Source: UBA668 sp043721915 (lineage in GTDB: Bacteria; Actinomycetota; Acidimicrobiia; Acidimicrobiales; Ilumatobacteraceae). From it: a DNA stretch of 64,000 nucleotides. Shown here piece by piece: positions 7,949-15,691 of this stretch. Below the pieces are notes generated by a model. It had not been told where the DNA came from and did no database searches. It saw only the letters and a list, made by a program, of their open reading frames with translations. Numbering within the stretch: the first letter of the stretch is position 1; the number at the start of each line of letters is the position of its first letter. Where the stretch lies: positions 1 to 64,000 of the forward strand of contig JAYSPV010000067.1 in NCBI GenBank assembly GCA_043721915.1, in the 5' to 3' direction. Made by a program: the position numbers and the translations under genes.

Positions 7949-8448
7949 TGCACCCTCCGTCCGTGATCCAGCCGGATGACCGTGCTCGCTGCAGCCACGA
8001 TGTTCGGGTCGTGGGTGGCGACCACGATCGTCGCGCCCGCCGCCGCGGCCGTGGCGAGCGCGTCGACGATCGTGGCAGCGCCGGCGCGGTCGAGCGCGCC
8101 ACTCGGCTCGTCGGCGAGGATCACCACGGCATCGCTCAGCAGGCATGCTGCCAGCGCGATCCGCTGCTGCTCGCCGCCTGACATCTGTGAGCACGGCTGG
8201 TCCGCAAAGGCTTGCAGTTGCATGCGCTCGAGCACTTCGTCGGCCTTCGCGGCGAGGTCGCCCTGCACCCCGCGCTGGCGGCCGGCGATCACCAGGTTCT
8301 CTCGCCCGGTGAGTGCCAGCAACAAGTTGTCGGCCGGCTGGGGCACCATGCTGATCGCGATCGTCCGGCGCACCGTGCACCGCACGCGATGGTTCAAGTG
8401 ACCGAGCTCGAGGCCGGCCACGTGCACGGTTACCGGACTTGACAGCAC
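7945..8448 (-). pseudogene. N-terminally truncated ABC transporter ATP-binding protein
   Basis: Reading leftward from 8448, the frame encodes a beta-strand/Q-loop region (MVPQPADNLLLALTGRENL), signature SQMSGGEQQRIALAACLL, Walker B VVILADEPSGALD and H-loop VVATHD, ending HGRRVQ. The first 50 to 60 residues including Walker A are missing. Homology stops at SPVTVHVAGLELGHL, next to the 20-bp repeat at 8446-8465, so the gene was cut there. The open frame continues upstream but encodes unrelated sequence antisense to the lipoprotein gene. The stop overlaps the start of the intact ATPase, showing the original operon order. Confidence 0.8.
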
Positions 8449-8465
8449 GGGGTTCCCACGATGCG
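8446..8465. repeat. 20-bp direct repeat, left copy
   Basis: CACGGGGTTCCCACGATGCG is identical to 12725-12744. This copy abuts the truncation point of the ABC ATPase pseudogene. The two copies bound a 4.3-kb module. Confidence 0.85.
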
Positions 8466-8495
8466 AGCAGTCCGAGACGGGCACACAATGCGAGG

Positions 8496-9692
8496 ATGCA
8501 GCGACTCGGAACTTCAGCTTGGTTGAGATCGATTGCCGTGCTGGCGGCGACCTGTTCCTTGGCGGCATGTGGGGGCGCTTCGGGTAGTGCGACGGGCGAC
8601 TCGACGCCACCATCTGACGCGACCACGCCTTTGCCGACGCCGACACCACGGGGACCGGCTGCCACGGACGCACCAGTCGACACCCCCCCGCCCGCAGACG
8701 CATCTGACCGGCCGGAGGGAACATGGACGTTCGTCCGCCGCCTCGAGGAGGCCAATCCGCCGTACACAGACTTCATCGACGGTCAACCCGATGCCGAGCA
8801 GTGGGTGATCAGTCCGCAGTGTGAAACAGGTCCATGCGATCTGCAGGTCTCACCTGGTGACAACGGCTACCTACCTGCGGGTTGGCCATCGAAGGCCGAT
8901 GATGGCGCACGGGTGTTCACACTGCAACTCCAGACGGATGGATCGTATGACGGCGTCGACACCGTCGGCACGACGTCATGCGTTGGCTCTGACGGCTCAT
9001 CGGTTGACCAAGCAGCGGAGCGGTCGCGCGGCTATCACCTCGTGTTCGTCGCGGTCGACGGCGTGGAGGCGCCCCGCCTCGAAGGCAAGCTCACGGTCAA
9101 CCAACTTCCGAATCCTGCAGGCACTGCGGCCGGGTGCGTCGAATTCCATGACGTGCAGAGCCTCATTGCCCAGCCGCTCGATCAGTGGACCAACGTCGAT
9201 CCGACAAAACTCACTTTCGGTACGTACGACTGGGGCGGCAGCGTTGTCGGCGCGGATCAGTACTACCTCGATCACCAAGCTGGGATTGGGGACTACGTCC
9301 ACTTCAACAGCTTCATCAGCATGGACGCGACCTGCGCTGGTGGCCCGTGCACGGTCGACGCAACGGGCGCCGCTCCCGCCAACAACAAGGAGCCGAGTAC
9401 CTTCTCATGGCAGGACGGCGCAGCTGTGACAAGCGTGACCTACGAGGACCAGTGTGTCGCCAATGACGGCAGTGGATTGCTCGCCGACCACGGGTACGAC
9501 GTGGTGGCCAATACTGCGTTGCGGCCAGTCATCATCGTTGGAGGCGAGGTACTGGCTTGGGTCGGTACGTTCTCGTCAGTGAGCACGCCGACACCGGACG
9601 CGGCGGCTTCCTGGCCTGACGACTGCACGCCAGGCCATGAGTCCGTAGCCGCCGCGGCGTCCACGACCCAGCCCTACTTCCATGGGCTCTGA
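8496..9692 (+). CDS. Predicted secreted lipoprotein of unknown function
   Basis: A 398-aa protein beginning with a lipoprotein signal: basic start, hydrophobic core SIAVLAATCSLAAC and lipobox LAAC with Cys25. A low-complexity Ser/Thr/Pro/Asp linker (about 30-75) follows, then a folded region with paired cysteines (CETGPC, CAGGPC, CVGS, CVAND). It should be anchored to the outer face of the membrane. I do not recognise a family. The start at ATG 8496 (gcgagg before it) is preferred over an upstream ATG because it puts the signal at the N-terminus. First gene inside the 20-bp-repeat-bounded module. Confidence 0.75.
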   Translation: MQRLGTSAWLRSIAVLAATCSLAACGGASGSATGDSTPPSDATTPLPTPTPRGPAATDAPVDTPPPADASDRPEGTWTFVRRLEEANPPYTDFIDGQPDAEQWVISPQCETGPCDLQVSPGDNGYLPAGWPSKADDGARVFTLQLQTDGSYDGVDTVGTTSCVGSDGSSVDQAAERSRGYHLVFVAVDGVEAPRLEGKLTVNQLPNPAGTAAGCVEFHDVQSLIAQPLDQWTNVDPTKLTFGTYDWGGSVVGADQYYLDHQAGIGDYVHFNSFISMDATCAGGPCTVDATGAAPANNKEPSTFSWQDGAAVTSVTYEDQCVANDGSGLLADHGYDVVANTALRPVIIVGGEVLAWVGTFSSVSTPTPDAAASWPDDCTPGHESVAAAASTTQPYFHGL

Positions 9693-9704
9693 TCGCTGGC
9701 TCGC

Positions 9705-9980
9705 ATGGACCCTGACGCGGTCTTGGACTCGGCGGCGGGCAGCGATCTGAGCCAACAGATCGAGCTAGCCGCCAGCAGCATTGAACAGCTGCGTGTGCAG
9801 CTCCACATCCGCCTGCGTGGCGAGTATTGGTTTGGCGAGCGCGCCGACTCGATCCGGCGATCGTGGGAGACAACCGTGGGTCCTGCGCTCGACGAGAACA
9901 TTCGACTTCTACGGACCATGTCGCGGGCGGTTACCGACACGGGGGGTGGTGACACCGTCGACGACACCTCCCGTGCATAG
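9705..9980 (+). CDS. WXG100-like small helical protein (91 aa)
   Basis: A 91-aa protein, mostly helical. The pattern of a helix (LSQQIELAASSIEQLRVQL), a turn with W-x-G (YWFGERAD) and a second helix (SIRRSWETTVGPALDENIRLL) follows the WXG100/ESX hairpin plan common in actinobacteria, where the turn is WxG followed by an acidic residue and a second Trp lies about ten residues on. It starts 12 bp after the lipoprotein gene and ends 9 bp before the LuxR-type gene, suggesting one transcript. No ESX secretion genes are in the window. Function is unknown. Confidence 0.6.
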   Translation: MDPDAVLDSAAGSDLSQQIELAASSIEQLRVQLHIRLRGEYWFGERADSIRRSWETTVGPALDENIRLLRTMSRAVTDTGGGDTVDDTSRA

Positions 9981-9989
9981 AGTCCGAAG

Positions 9990-12713
9990 GTGCATGAGTT
10001 GATCGGAAGGCGGGCCGAGCTGAAGGACGCTCGTGCCCGGATCGATCGTGCCGTGGAGGGTCTGGGAAGTGCGGTCATCCTGATCGGTGACGCGGGGGTC
10101 GGAAAGTCGTCGCTGCTCGATGCCATAGCCGACATCGCTCAGGGACAGATGACGATCCTGCGTGCACGCGGGATCGAAGGTGAGATGGGGTTCAACTGGA
10201 GCGGCATCACGCCGATTGTTCGACCGTTGCTCGCCGCAGTCGACCAGACATCGCTCGCACCGTCGAGACGACGCATCCTTGAGGACGTGCTCTCACCGCT
10301 CGACAAGGACGGGCGTGAGGTGACGATCGAGCTCTATCCGCTGTGCCTCGCGCTAGTCGATCTGGTCGCGATCTCAGCCGCAGTTCGTCCCGTGCTGATG
10401 TTGGTGGACGACCTCCATTGGATCGATCCGGCATCGGCACGCGCGCTCGCCTTCGTGGGCAGACGCCTCGATCAGGAGCACGCCGCGCTCGTCGCGACAT
10501 CCCGCTCCAGCGGAGCTGACGCTTCGATTCCGTTCGCCACGGTCGCCGCTCCGGCCAGGGACCAGGCTGCCGACATACTCACAAGCCATGGGGTGACATC
10601 GGCTGCCGTGCGCGACGCCCTCATCGACACCGTGGGTACGAATCCGCTCCTGCTCATCAGCGCGACTCGCGAATTGAGTGCCGAGATTCGTCGCGGTAGC
10701 AGGCCACTCCCTGATCCGATGCAGTTTGCGGCAACGGTCATGGAGGGAGCTCATCGTCAGCTGGCCGCTCTCTCGAATCGGACACGTCAGGCGCTGGCAG
10801 CGACGGCAGTCCTCGGTACGCCGTCGCTGCCACAGGCTCGTCGGATCCTCGACGCGCTCGATTCAGATCTTGCGTGCCTCGAAGAAGCCGAGCGTGCGGG
10901 CGTCGTTGAGATTGGCGAGACGATCAGGTTCACCCATCCGACGCTGCGAACTGCGGCCTATCGCACATCGACCCCGCCCGACCAGCGGCGCCTGCACGGC
11001 TTGGCCGCCACGGTCCTGGAGGATCCGATCGCGATCGCGATGCACCTCGCCGCGTCGACACTTGGGCCCGATGAGGTCATCGCAGTGATGGTCGAATCCG
11101 CAGCAGAACGACTCAGGCGCCGTGGGGCTGCGGCGGTCGCAGCTGCCCAGTTCGTTCGCGCTGCGGAACTCTCGCCGTCGGTGGAGGATGCGTTCAGGCG
11201 TCGTGTGCGCGGCGCCGAGCTGTTCTTGGACCTCGGATTGATCGACGCAGCAGAGGTGCTCCTCGGTGATGCGTCAGAGGGAACCAGCGATGTGCTCGCA
11301 GCGCGTGCCAGGGCCCGCTTGTTGCACCTCCAAGAACGAGATGACGCTGGTTGTCGGCTGCTGCGTTCGACTGCGGACAGGGTCGCGTCTGTCGATCCCA
11401 ACGGTGCGGCACAACTCTTGGTCGAGTGCCTCGCGCCGATGGTACGCGAGGGCAGGCTCCTCGAGGTCCTCGACGTCACCGGACAGCTCGAAACCGTTCG
11501 GCCGCTGCTGACCGGCGACGATGCCGTCCGGGCGAACGCTGTTCACGCAGTCTTCTCGCTGGTCAGCGGCGGTTCGATGGCCGAGGCGATGACCTCGATC
11601 GATGCGTTGACCCGGGATGAGGGTGTCATTGCGACGGCTCCCTTCATCGCCGAAGTCATCGCGCCGATCCTCGCCTACGCGAATCGCGGGGATGAACTCG
11701 GTCGCGTGCTTGACTCCGTCGAACGCACCCTGCGCGATCGCACTGCCATCGTGCCGCTGATTTCGGTGCTCGCCGCGCAGCAGTTGCGAAACTTCGGCAT
11801 CGATCAGCCGCGATCGATCGGGGCTGGCGAAGAGGCGATCCAGCTCGCTGGCGAGATCGGTCGACCAAAGCTCGCCATGATGGCGGCGATCGGGCTGGCG
11901 ATCGGCGCTGCCATCGCGGGCGACGCGGTTGCGTACCACGGCGCCGCGACGCTGCTGAAGACGTCTTCCTACCCACACGCCGAGGCCGCGCGACTCGCCG
12001 GGCTCGGTGTACTGCACCTGAGCGCCGGCCGCCCGGAGCAAGCACTCGAGGCTTGGGAAGCGCTGATCCGGGTGCGAGGCTTCGGCGATCCGCTCCTGAC
12101 CTTCGAAGCCGACTACGCCGAAACGCTCGTGCGGCTCGGTCGGTTATCGGAGGCGCGGTCCATGCTCGACCGTTTCGAGTCCGACGGGCTCGTCCAGCGC
12201 AGTCCGGGGATCCTGGGCCGGGTCATCGCCATGTTGACCCCCGACGACGAGCTGGCCGCAGCGCGGTTCGCGGCGGCGATCGAGGCATGTCGAGCGGGGC
12301 GCAACTATGTCGGTGAGGGTCGGGCCGAGCTGGCCTGGGGCGAGCGCCTGCGCCGCAAACGACGTCGAGCAGAGGCCCGCGTCCACCTCGAGCGCGCTGC
12401 GGTTCTGTTCCGCCAGGTGGGCCTCGCCTGCTGGGAAGCGCGAGTCGAGGCAGAACTGCAAGCAGCGGGCGCGTCCGCGGACACCTCGTTGCCCGTCCAT
12501 GCGATCCTGACATCCCAAGAACTCCGTGTGGCGCGCCTCGTTGCTGCCGGCGCCTCGAATCGCGACATTGGGCTGGAGCTGTTTGTCAGTCAACGCACGG
12601 TCGAAACCCACCTGACCACGATCTTTCGAAAGCTCGGAGTGAAGAACCGGCGCGAGCTCGCAGCGCGCGCCATCGGTGACGCCGATCTGCGCCGCCCGGC
12701 AAACGCTGAGTAA
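9990..12713 (+). CDS. Large LuxR-family (LAL) transcriptional regulator with AAA ATPase domain
   Basis: A 907-aa regulator of the MalT/LAL type. The N-terminal ATPase has Walker A GDAGVGKSS (about 33-41) and Walker B VLMLVDDLHW (about 131-140). A long helical-repeat middle follows, and a C-terminal LuxR helix-turn-helix (TSQELRVARLVAAGASNRDIG, then VSQRTVETHLTTIFRKLGV). Such proteins bind ATP and a signal before activating transcription. The start is GTG 9990. Targets are probably local, such as the lipoprotein and WXG100-like genes just upstream, but no operator was identified. Last gene of the repeat-bounded module. Confidence 0.9.
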   Translation: MHELIGRRAELKDARARIDRAVEGLGSAVILIGDAGVGKSSLLDAIADIAQGQMTILRARGIEGEMGFNWSGITPIVRPLLAAVDQTSLAPSRRRILEDVLSPLDKDGREVTIELYPLCLALVDLVAISAAVRPVLMLVDDLHWIDPASARALAFVGRRLDQEHAALVATSRSSGADASIPFATVAAPARDQAADILTSHGVTSAAVRDALIDTVGTNPLLLISATRELSAEIRRGSRPLPDPMQFAATVMEGAHRQLAALSNRTRQALAATAVLGTPSLPQARRILDALDSDLACLEEAERAGVVEIGETIRFTHPTLRTAAYRTSTPPDQRRLHGLAATVLEDPIAIAMHLAASTLGPDEVIAVMVESAAERLRRRGAAAVAAAQFVRAAELSPSVEDAFRRRVRGAELFLDLGLIDAAEVLLGDASEGTSDVLAARARARLLHLQERDDAGCRLLRSTADRVASVDPNGAAQLLVECLAPMVREGRLLEVLDVTGQLETVRPLLTGDDAVRANAVHAVFSLVSGGSMAEAMTSIDALTRDEGVIATAPFIAEVIAPILAYANRGDELGRVLDSVERTLRDRTAIVPLISVLAAQQLRNFGIDQPRSIGAGEEAIQLAGEIGRPKLAMMAAIGLAIGAAIAGDAVAYHGAATLLKTSSYPHAEAARLAGLGVLHLSAGRPEQALEAWEALIRVRGFGDPLLTFEADYAETLVRLGRLSEARSMLDRFESDGLVQRSPGILGRVIAMLTPDDELAAARFAAAIEACRAGRNYVGEGRAELAWGERLRRKRRRAEARVHLERAAVLFRQVGLACWEARVEAELQAAGASADTSLPVHAILTSQELRVARLVAAGASNRDIGLELFVSQRTVETHLTTIFRKLGVKNRRELAARAIGDADLRRPANAE

Positions 12714-12724
12714 TCCACTACGGA

Positions 12725-12744
12725 CACGGGGTTCCCACGATGCG
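12725..12744. repeat. 20-bp direct repeat, right copy
   Basis: Exact second copy of CACGGGGTTCCCACGATGCG (left copy 8446-8465). It lies 12 bp after the LAL regulator stop and 68 bp before the FAS1 gene. Flanking bases differ from the left copy on both sides. Confidence 0.85.
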
Positions 12745-12812
12745 CCCCGACCTGCGCGCAGGTACAACAGCAGGTACGTCGGCGATCCGATCCGACTCGG
12801 GAGGAAGTAACG

Positions 12813-13934
12813 ATGGACAGCTTCGACGCAGGCGGCATCGGCCGCCGCCGGTTCCTGGCCGGTGGGTTGGCCGTCACCCTGCTCGCGGTCGCCGAGAGTT
12901 GCGGGGGCGACGCTGCCGGCTCGACCAGCGCCGAGCCGACGATCCCCCAGGCCAGTGCCCCCTCGAGTGCCGACGGTGGCAACTTGACGCCCGTCGCGAC
13001 CGTGGATGCGGCCGTGACGTCGGTCGCGCCGATCGAAACTGCCCGGACCGTCGATGCCATCGCGATGGCTGCGGATGGGATCCCCGAGCTATCGCTCCTG
13101 AGCACCGGTCTCCTGATGGCTGCGAAAGCCAACGTGGAGACGCTTGCCGGCATGGGCCCAGTGACCGGCTTCGCCCCGACCAACGACGCCCTCATCGCCG
13201 CGATGCAGCACTTCGACGCGCTCGGCAAGATCCCGCTGACGCGAGCTGAAGCGACGTCGCTGCTCAACTACTCGGTGATCGACGGCCGCCACACCGCCGC
13301 GGACCTAGCCTCTCTCGACGGTCAGGAAATCCCGACGCGGAACGGGTCGACGGTGAAGATCACCGTCAGCGGCTCCATCGTGCACGTGAATGGGGTCGCC
13401 GTCACGACGGCTGACATCGATGCGTCCGGCAATGTCATCCACATCGTCGATGGAGTCGTCCTGCCACCCGAATTGACGGGTGGTGATGCGTCGCCGCCCA
13501 TTCCGCCCGGCAGTGGGTCGGTCGCCGACGCAATGGCGTCGCAACTCGATCTCTCCGTGTTCACCGAAGGCAGCAAGACGTTCGGTGTCTTCGACATCTT
13601 GGCGTCCCCGCAGCCCTTGATGGTCTTCGTACCGGTGAATGCCGCGTTCATCGCCTCGGCCGAAGTGTTCGACCCGGCCGGCACCACTCCCACGACGGGG
13701 GGTGACGCCAACGCGCTCCTCATGGGCCACATTGGGTTGGATGTTCGATCGCTGGCTGAGCTGGCAGGAATGAACGGCGAGTCGATCACGTCGATTTTCG
13801 GGACCCCACTCCAGATCACGGTGTCGGGCGCCGACGTATTCGTGAATGGTGCCAAGGTCCTGCGCGGCGACCTCCTGGGCAGCAATGGCGTTGTGCACGT
13901 CATCGATCAGGTGCTGATCGACGCGCCGTCCTGA
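12813..13934 (+). CDS. Secreted protein with two fasciclin (FAS1) domains
   Basis: A 373-aa exported protein. The N-terminus carries a twin-arginine-like signal (GRRRFLAGGLAVTLLA), followed by a Ser/Thr/Pro linker. Two FAS1 modules follow, about 75-220 and 225-372. Each has the family pattern: a TGFAPTNDALIAA or VFVPVNAAF strand, an H-G-(L/R) middle and a closing strand GNVIHIVDGVVLPP or GVVHVIDQVLIDAP. FAS1 proteins mediate adhesion or act at the cell surface. A ribosome site (GGAGG) precedes the ATG. It is outside the repeat-bounded module but within the scrambled ABC locus. Confidence 0.88.
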   Translation: MDSFDAGGIGRRRFLAGGLAVTLLAVAESCGGDAAGSTSAEPTIPQASAPSSADGGNLTPVATVDAAVTSVAPIETARTVDAIAMAADGIPELSLLSTGLLMAAKANVETLAGMGPVTGFAPTNDALIAAMQHFDALGKIPLTRAEATSLLNYSVIDGRHTAADLASLDGQEIPTRNGSTVKITVSGSIVHVNGVAVTTADIDASGNVIHIVDGVVLPPELTGGDASPPIPPGSGSVADAMASQLDLSVFTEGSKTFGVFDILASPQPLMVFVPVNAAFIASAEVFDPAGTTPTTGGDANALLMGHIGLDVRSLAELAGMNGESITSIFGTPLQITVSGADVFVNGAKVLRGDLLGSNGVVHVIDQVLIDAPS

Positions 13935-13944
13935 CCATGGCGTT

Positions 13945-14096
13945 GCTGGCTCTCCGCGGAACCCTGCGAGTGTGGGCGGCGCGGAGACCACCGCTTGGAA
14001 TGGCTGGGTCGCCGGCAGCGATGCCGGTGGCATTGTCAGCGATCACACCGGCGCCGCCGTGCGATTCGCTCTGAGCGGAGACCGTCCGAAACTCTG
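13945..14096 (+). other. Possible 3' coding remnant between FAS1 gene and ABC remnant
   Basis: One forward frame encodes GGAETTAWNGWVAGSDAG and IVSDHTGAAVRFALSG, ends at a TGA at 14094-14096 and has strongly GC-biased third positions, as real genes here do. There is no convincing start, so it looks like the 3' end of a lost gene at the recombination joint. I cannot name a family. Confidence 0.3.
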
Positions 14097-14100
14097 AGGT

Positions 14101-14225
14101 GCGATCGGCCGCGCCGTCAGGCGGCTTGGAGGTCGAGGACGCGGTCGGCCGCGGCTACCGCGGCGTCGTCGTGGGTGGCCACCAGCACGGCACAACCTTC
14201 GGCCGCAGCGCGGCGGAATTCGTCG
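14101..14225. repeat. Duplicated ABC-ATPase 3' end, copy B
   Basis: About 93 percent identical by eye to 7330-7454. Here the ATPase tail is joined in frame to permease sequence instead of the rest of an ATPase. Confidence 0.85.
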
Positions 14226-14690
14226 GAGACGGTGATCGCAAGATCGCTGCCGACGTACACCGCCGCCTTGTCCACCAACTGCCGGCGGGCGCCGTCGGAG
14301 AGTGCCGAGGCCGCGACGAACGAACCCGCGGCCAGCGCGACCGCTGCAATCGTCGCGACCGTCGGCCCGGCTTCCAGCACGACCCGCCGCCAGCCCAGGC
14401 GGATGGCACGCGTCAGCCGTCCGCCGGTGCGCCGCGACAACCCGGCGAGCGGCCCGATGACGGTTCCCGCGATCACCGTGCCCGCCAACAGCGCGAACAG
14501 GGGGAAGCCGAGTGCCATCAGCTCGCCGCCGCGCACCTCCACGCCGAAGGTACAGATGCCGCCCTTGTCCCGCAGCGTGCGATACGAGGCGACCGCGAGG
14601 GCACCCAGCGCGAGCGCGACGAACGGCAACGCGAAGCGGGCGAACCGCCGCTGCGCCACGCGGTCGGCGAAGTGTGGGACGACAGGCTGC
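14117..14690 (-). pseudogene. Chimeric remnant: ABC permease fragment fused to an ABC-ATPase C-terminus
   Basis: On the minus strand a membrane-protein fragment (ARFALPFVALALGALAVAS, LMALGFPLFALLAGTVIAG, GPTVATIAAVALAAGSFVAAS) reads directly into EFRRAAAEGCAVLVATHDD and the tail LDLQAA, which is the C-terminus of the ATPase at 7346-7948. The hydrophobic part resembles FtsX/MacB-type permease regions but lacks a start and its N-terminal part. It begins beside the stop of the phosphatase gene. The fusion makes no functional sense and marks a deletion or duplication in an ABC exporter locus. Confidence 0.75.
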
Positions 14691-14694
14691 CTGC

Positions 14695-15657
14695 CTACGG
14701 CGCCGACACCATGTGGTCGTTGGTCAGCGTGGTCTCGCCGCTCCAGCGGTACGCGACCAACGGGCCGCCTTTGCCGGCGCTGTAGTCGACGCACGCTGTG
14801 CGCGCTGTCGTGACCACAAGGGGCCCGGTGTGCCAGTAGTGCCCGTAGATCACCGGTGGGCCGTCGTACGACTGGACCGGCAGGGGCAGCGGAAGGTCAT
14901 CGTCGGGGAACGCTGGGTGCGGCTGGCCGTCGAGGGCCCGAGTGTCGGGCGGCAGGTACGCGCGTTGGCGGTACGTGGCCGGCCCGTCGCTCCACCACTC
15001 GAATCGGGCGCGGTCGCGTCGATGGCCCTTCTTGTCGAGGTAACCGAGCCCTTCGGGCAGCGGCACCTCCGGCCCCTTCAGCAGGATCTCGACGGCATCG
15101 AACTCTGCGCTGCCTCGTGTCGCCGCGCGCCTGAAACCGTCCACGTGCAACGAACCGTCGGGCTCGAGTGCCTGCCCGAGCGCCGCCATCGCCTGCTCGT
15201 CCCAGCAGGCGTGGATCACCCGCACACCGCCGAGCTCCAGCCATAGGGGCAGACGTGCGAACCAGTCGACGATCTCGTCGTGCATCGGTGAGCCGTCAGA
15301 CACCTCAGCGAGAAACGCTGTGTGCTGCTCGAGGTTCTTCGGGCTGCGCTCTCGAAGCCCGCGGTGCCATGCGATGGCGTTGAACTCGTGGTTGCCCATC
15401 GTGACGAGCGCCGACCCGGCGGCGAGCATCGCTCGCACCATCGCGATCGTGGCCCGCTGTTGCGGCCCGTTGTCGATGAGGTCACCCACGAAGACGGCCT
15501 GCCGGGTGGGGTGCCGCCAGGCACCGAGCTCGTCGGAGTAGCCCATCTCCCGCAGCAACGCCACCAACTTGGCGGCATGGCCGTGAACGTCGCCGATCAC
15601 GTCGTACCCGTCGAGTCGAGTTCCGTCGCTCACGGTTGCGGGCCCCATCACATGCAT
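14695..15657 (-). CDS. PPP-family metallophosphoesterase
   Basis: A 320-aa phosphoesterase with the complete PPP metal-binding signature: GDVHGH near residue 22, GDLIDNGP near 58, GNHEF near 88 and a late GHYWHTGP. Related bacterial enzymes include PrpE and ApaH-like phosphatases acting on nucleotide polyphosphates or phosphoproteins; the substrate here is unknown. It lies 34 bp downstream of the NERD-helicase gene on the same strand and is probably co-transcribed with it. The C-terminus abuts the ABC remnant but appears complete, since motifs and length are normal. Confidence 0.85.
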   Translation of the reverse strand: MHVMGPATVSDGTRLDGYDVIGDVHGHAAKLVALLREMGYSDELGAWRHPTRQAVFVGDLIDNGPQQRATIAMVRAMLAAGSALVTMGNHEFNAIAWHRGLRERSPKNLEQHTAFLAEVSDGSPMHDEIVDWFARLPLWLELGGVRVIHACWDEQAMAALGQALEPDGSLHVDGFRRAATRGSAEFDAVEILLKGPEVPLPEGLGYLDKKGHRRDRARFEWWSDGPATYRQRAYLPPDTRALDGQPHPAFPDDDLPLPLPVQSYDGPPVIYGHYWHTGPLVVTTARTACVDYSAGKGGPLVAYRWSGETTLTNDHMVSAP

Positions 15658-15691
15658 ACCTCTCCAACGCCTGAAGGGCCGCGAACCGTGA

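Noticed and set aside
8449..8776. Upstream extension of the truncated ABC ATPase frame
   Set aside because: It is antisense to the lipoprotein gene and has no ABC motifs; the homology ends at the 20-bp repeat.
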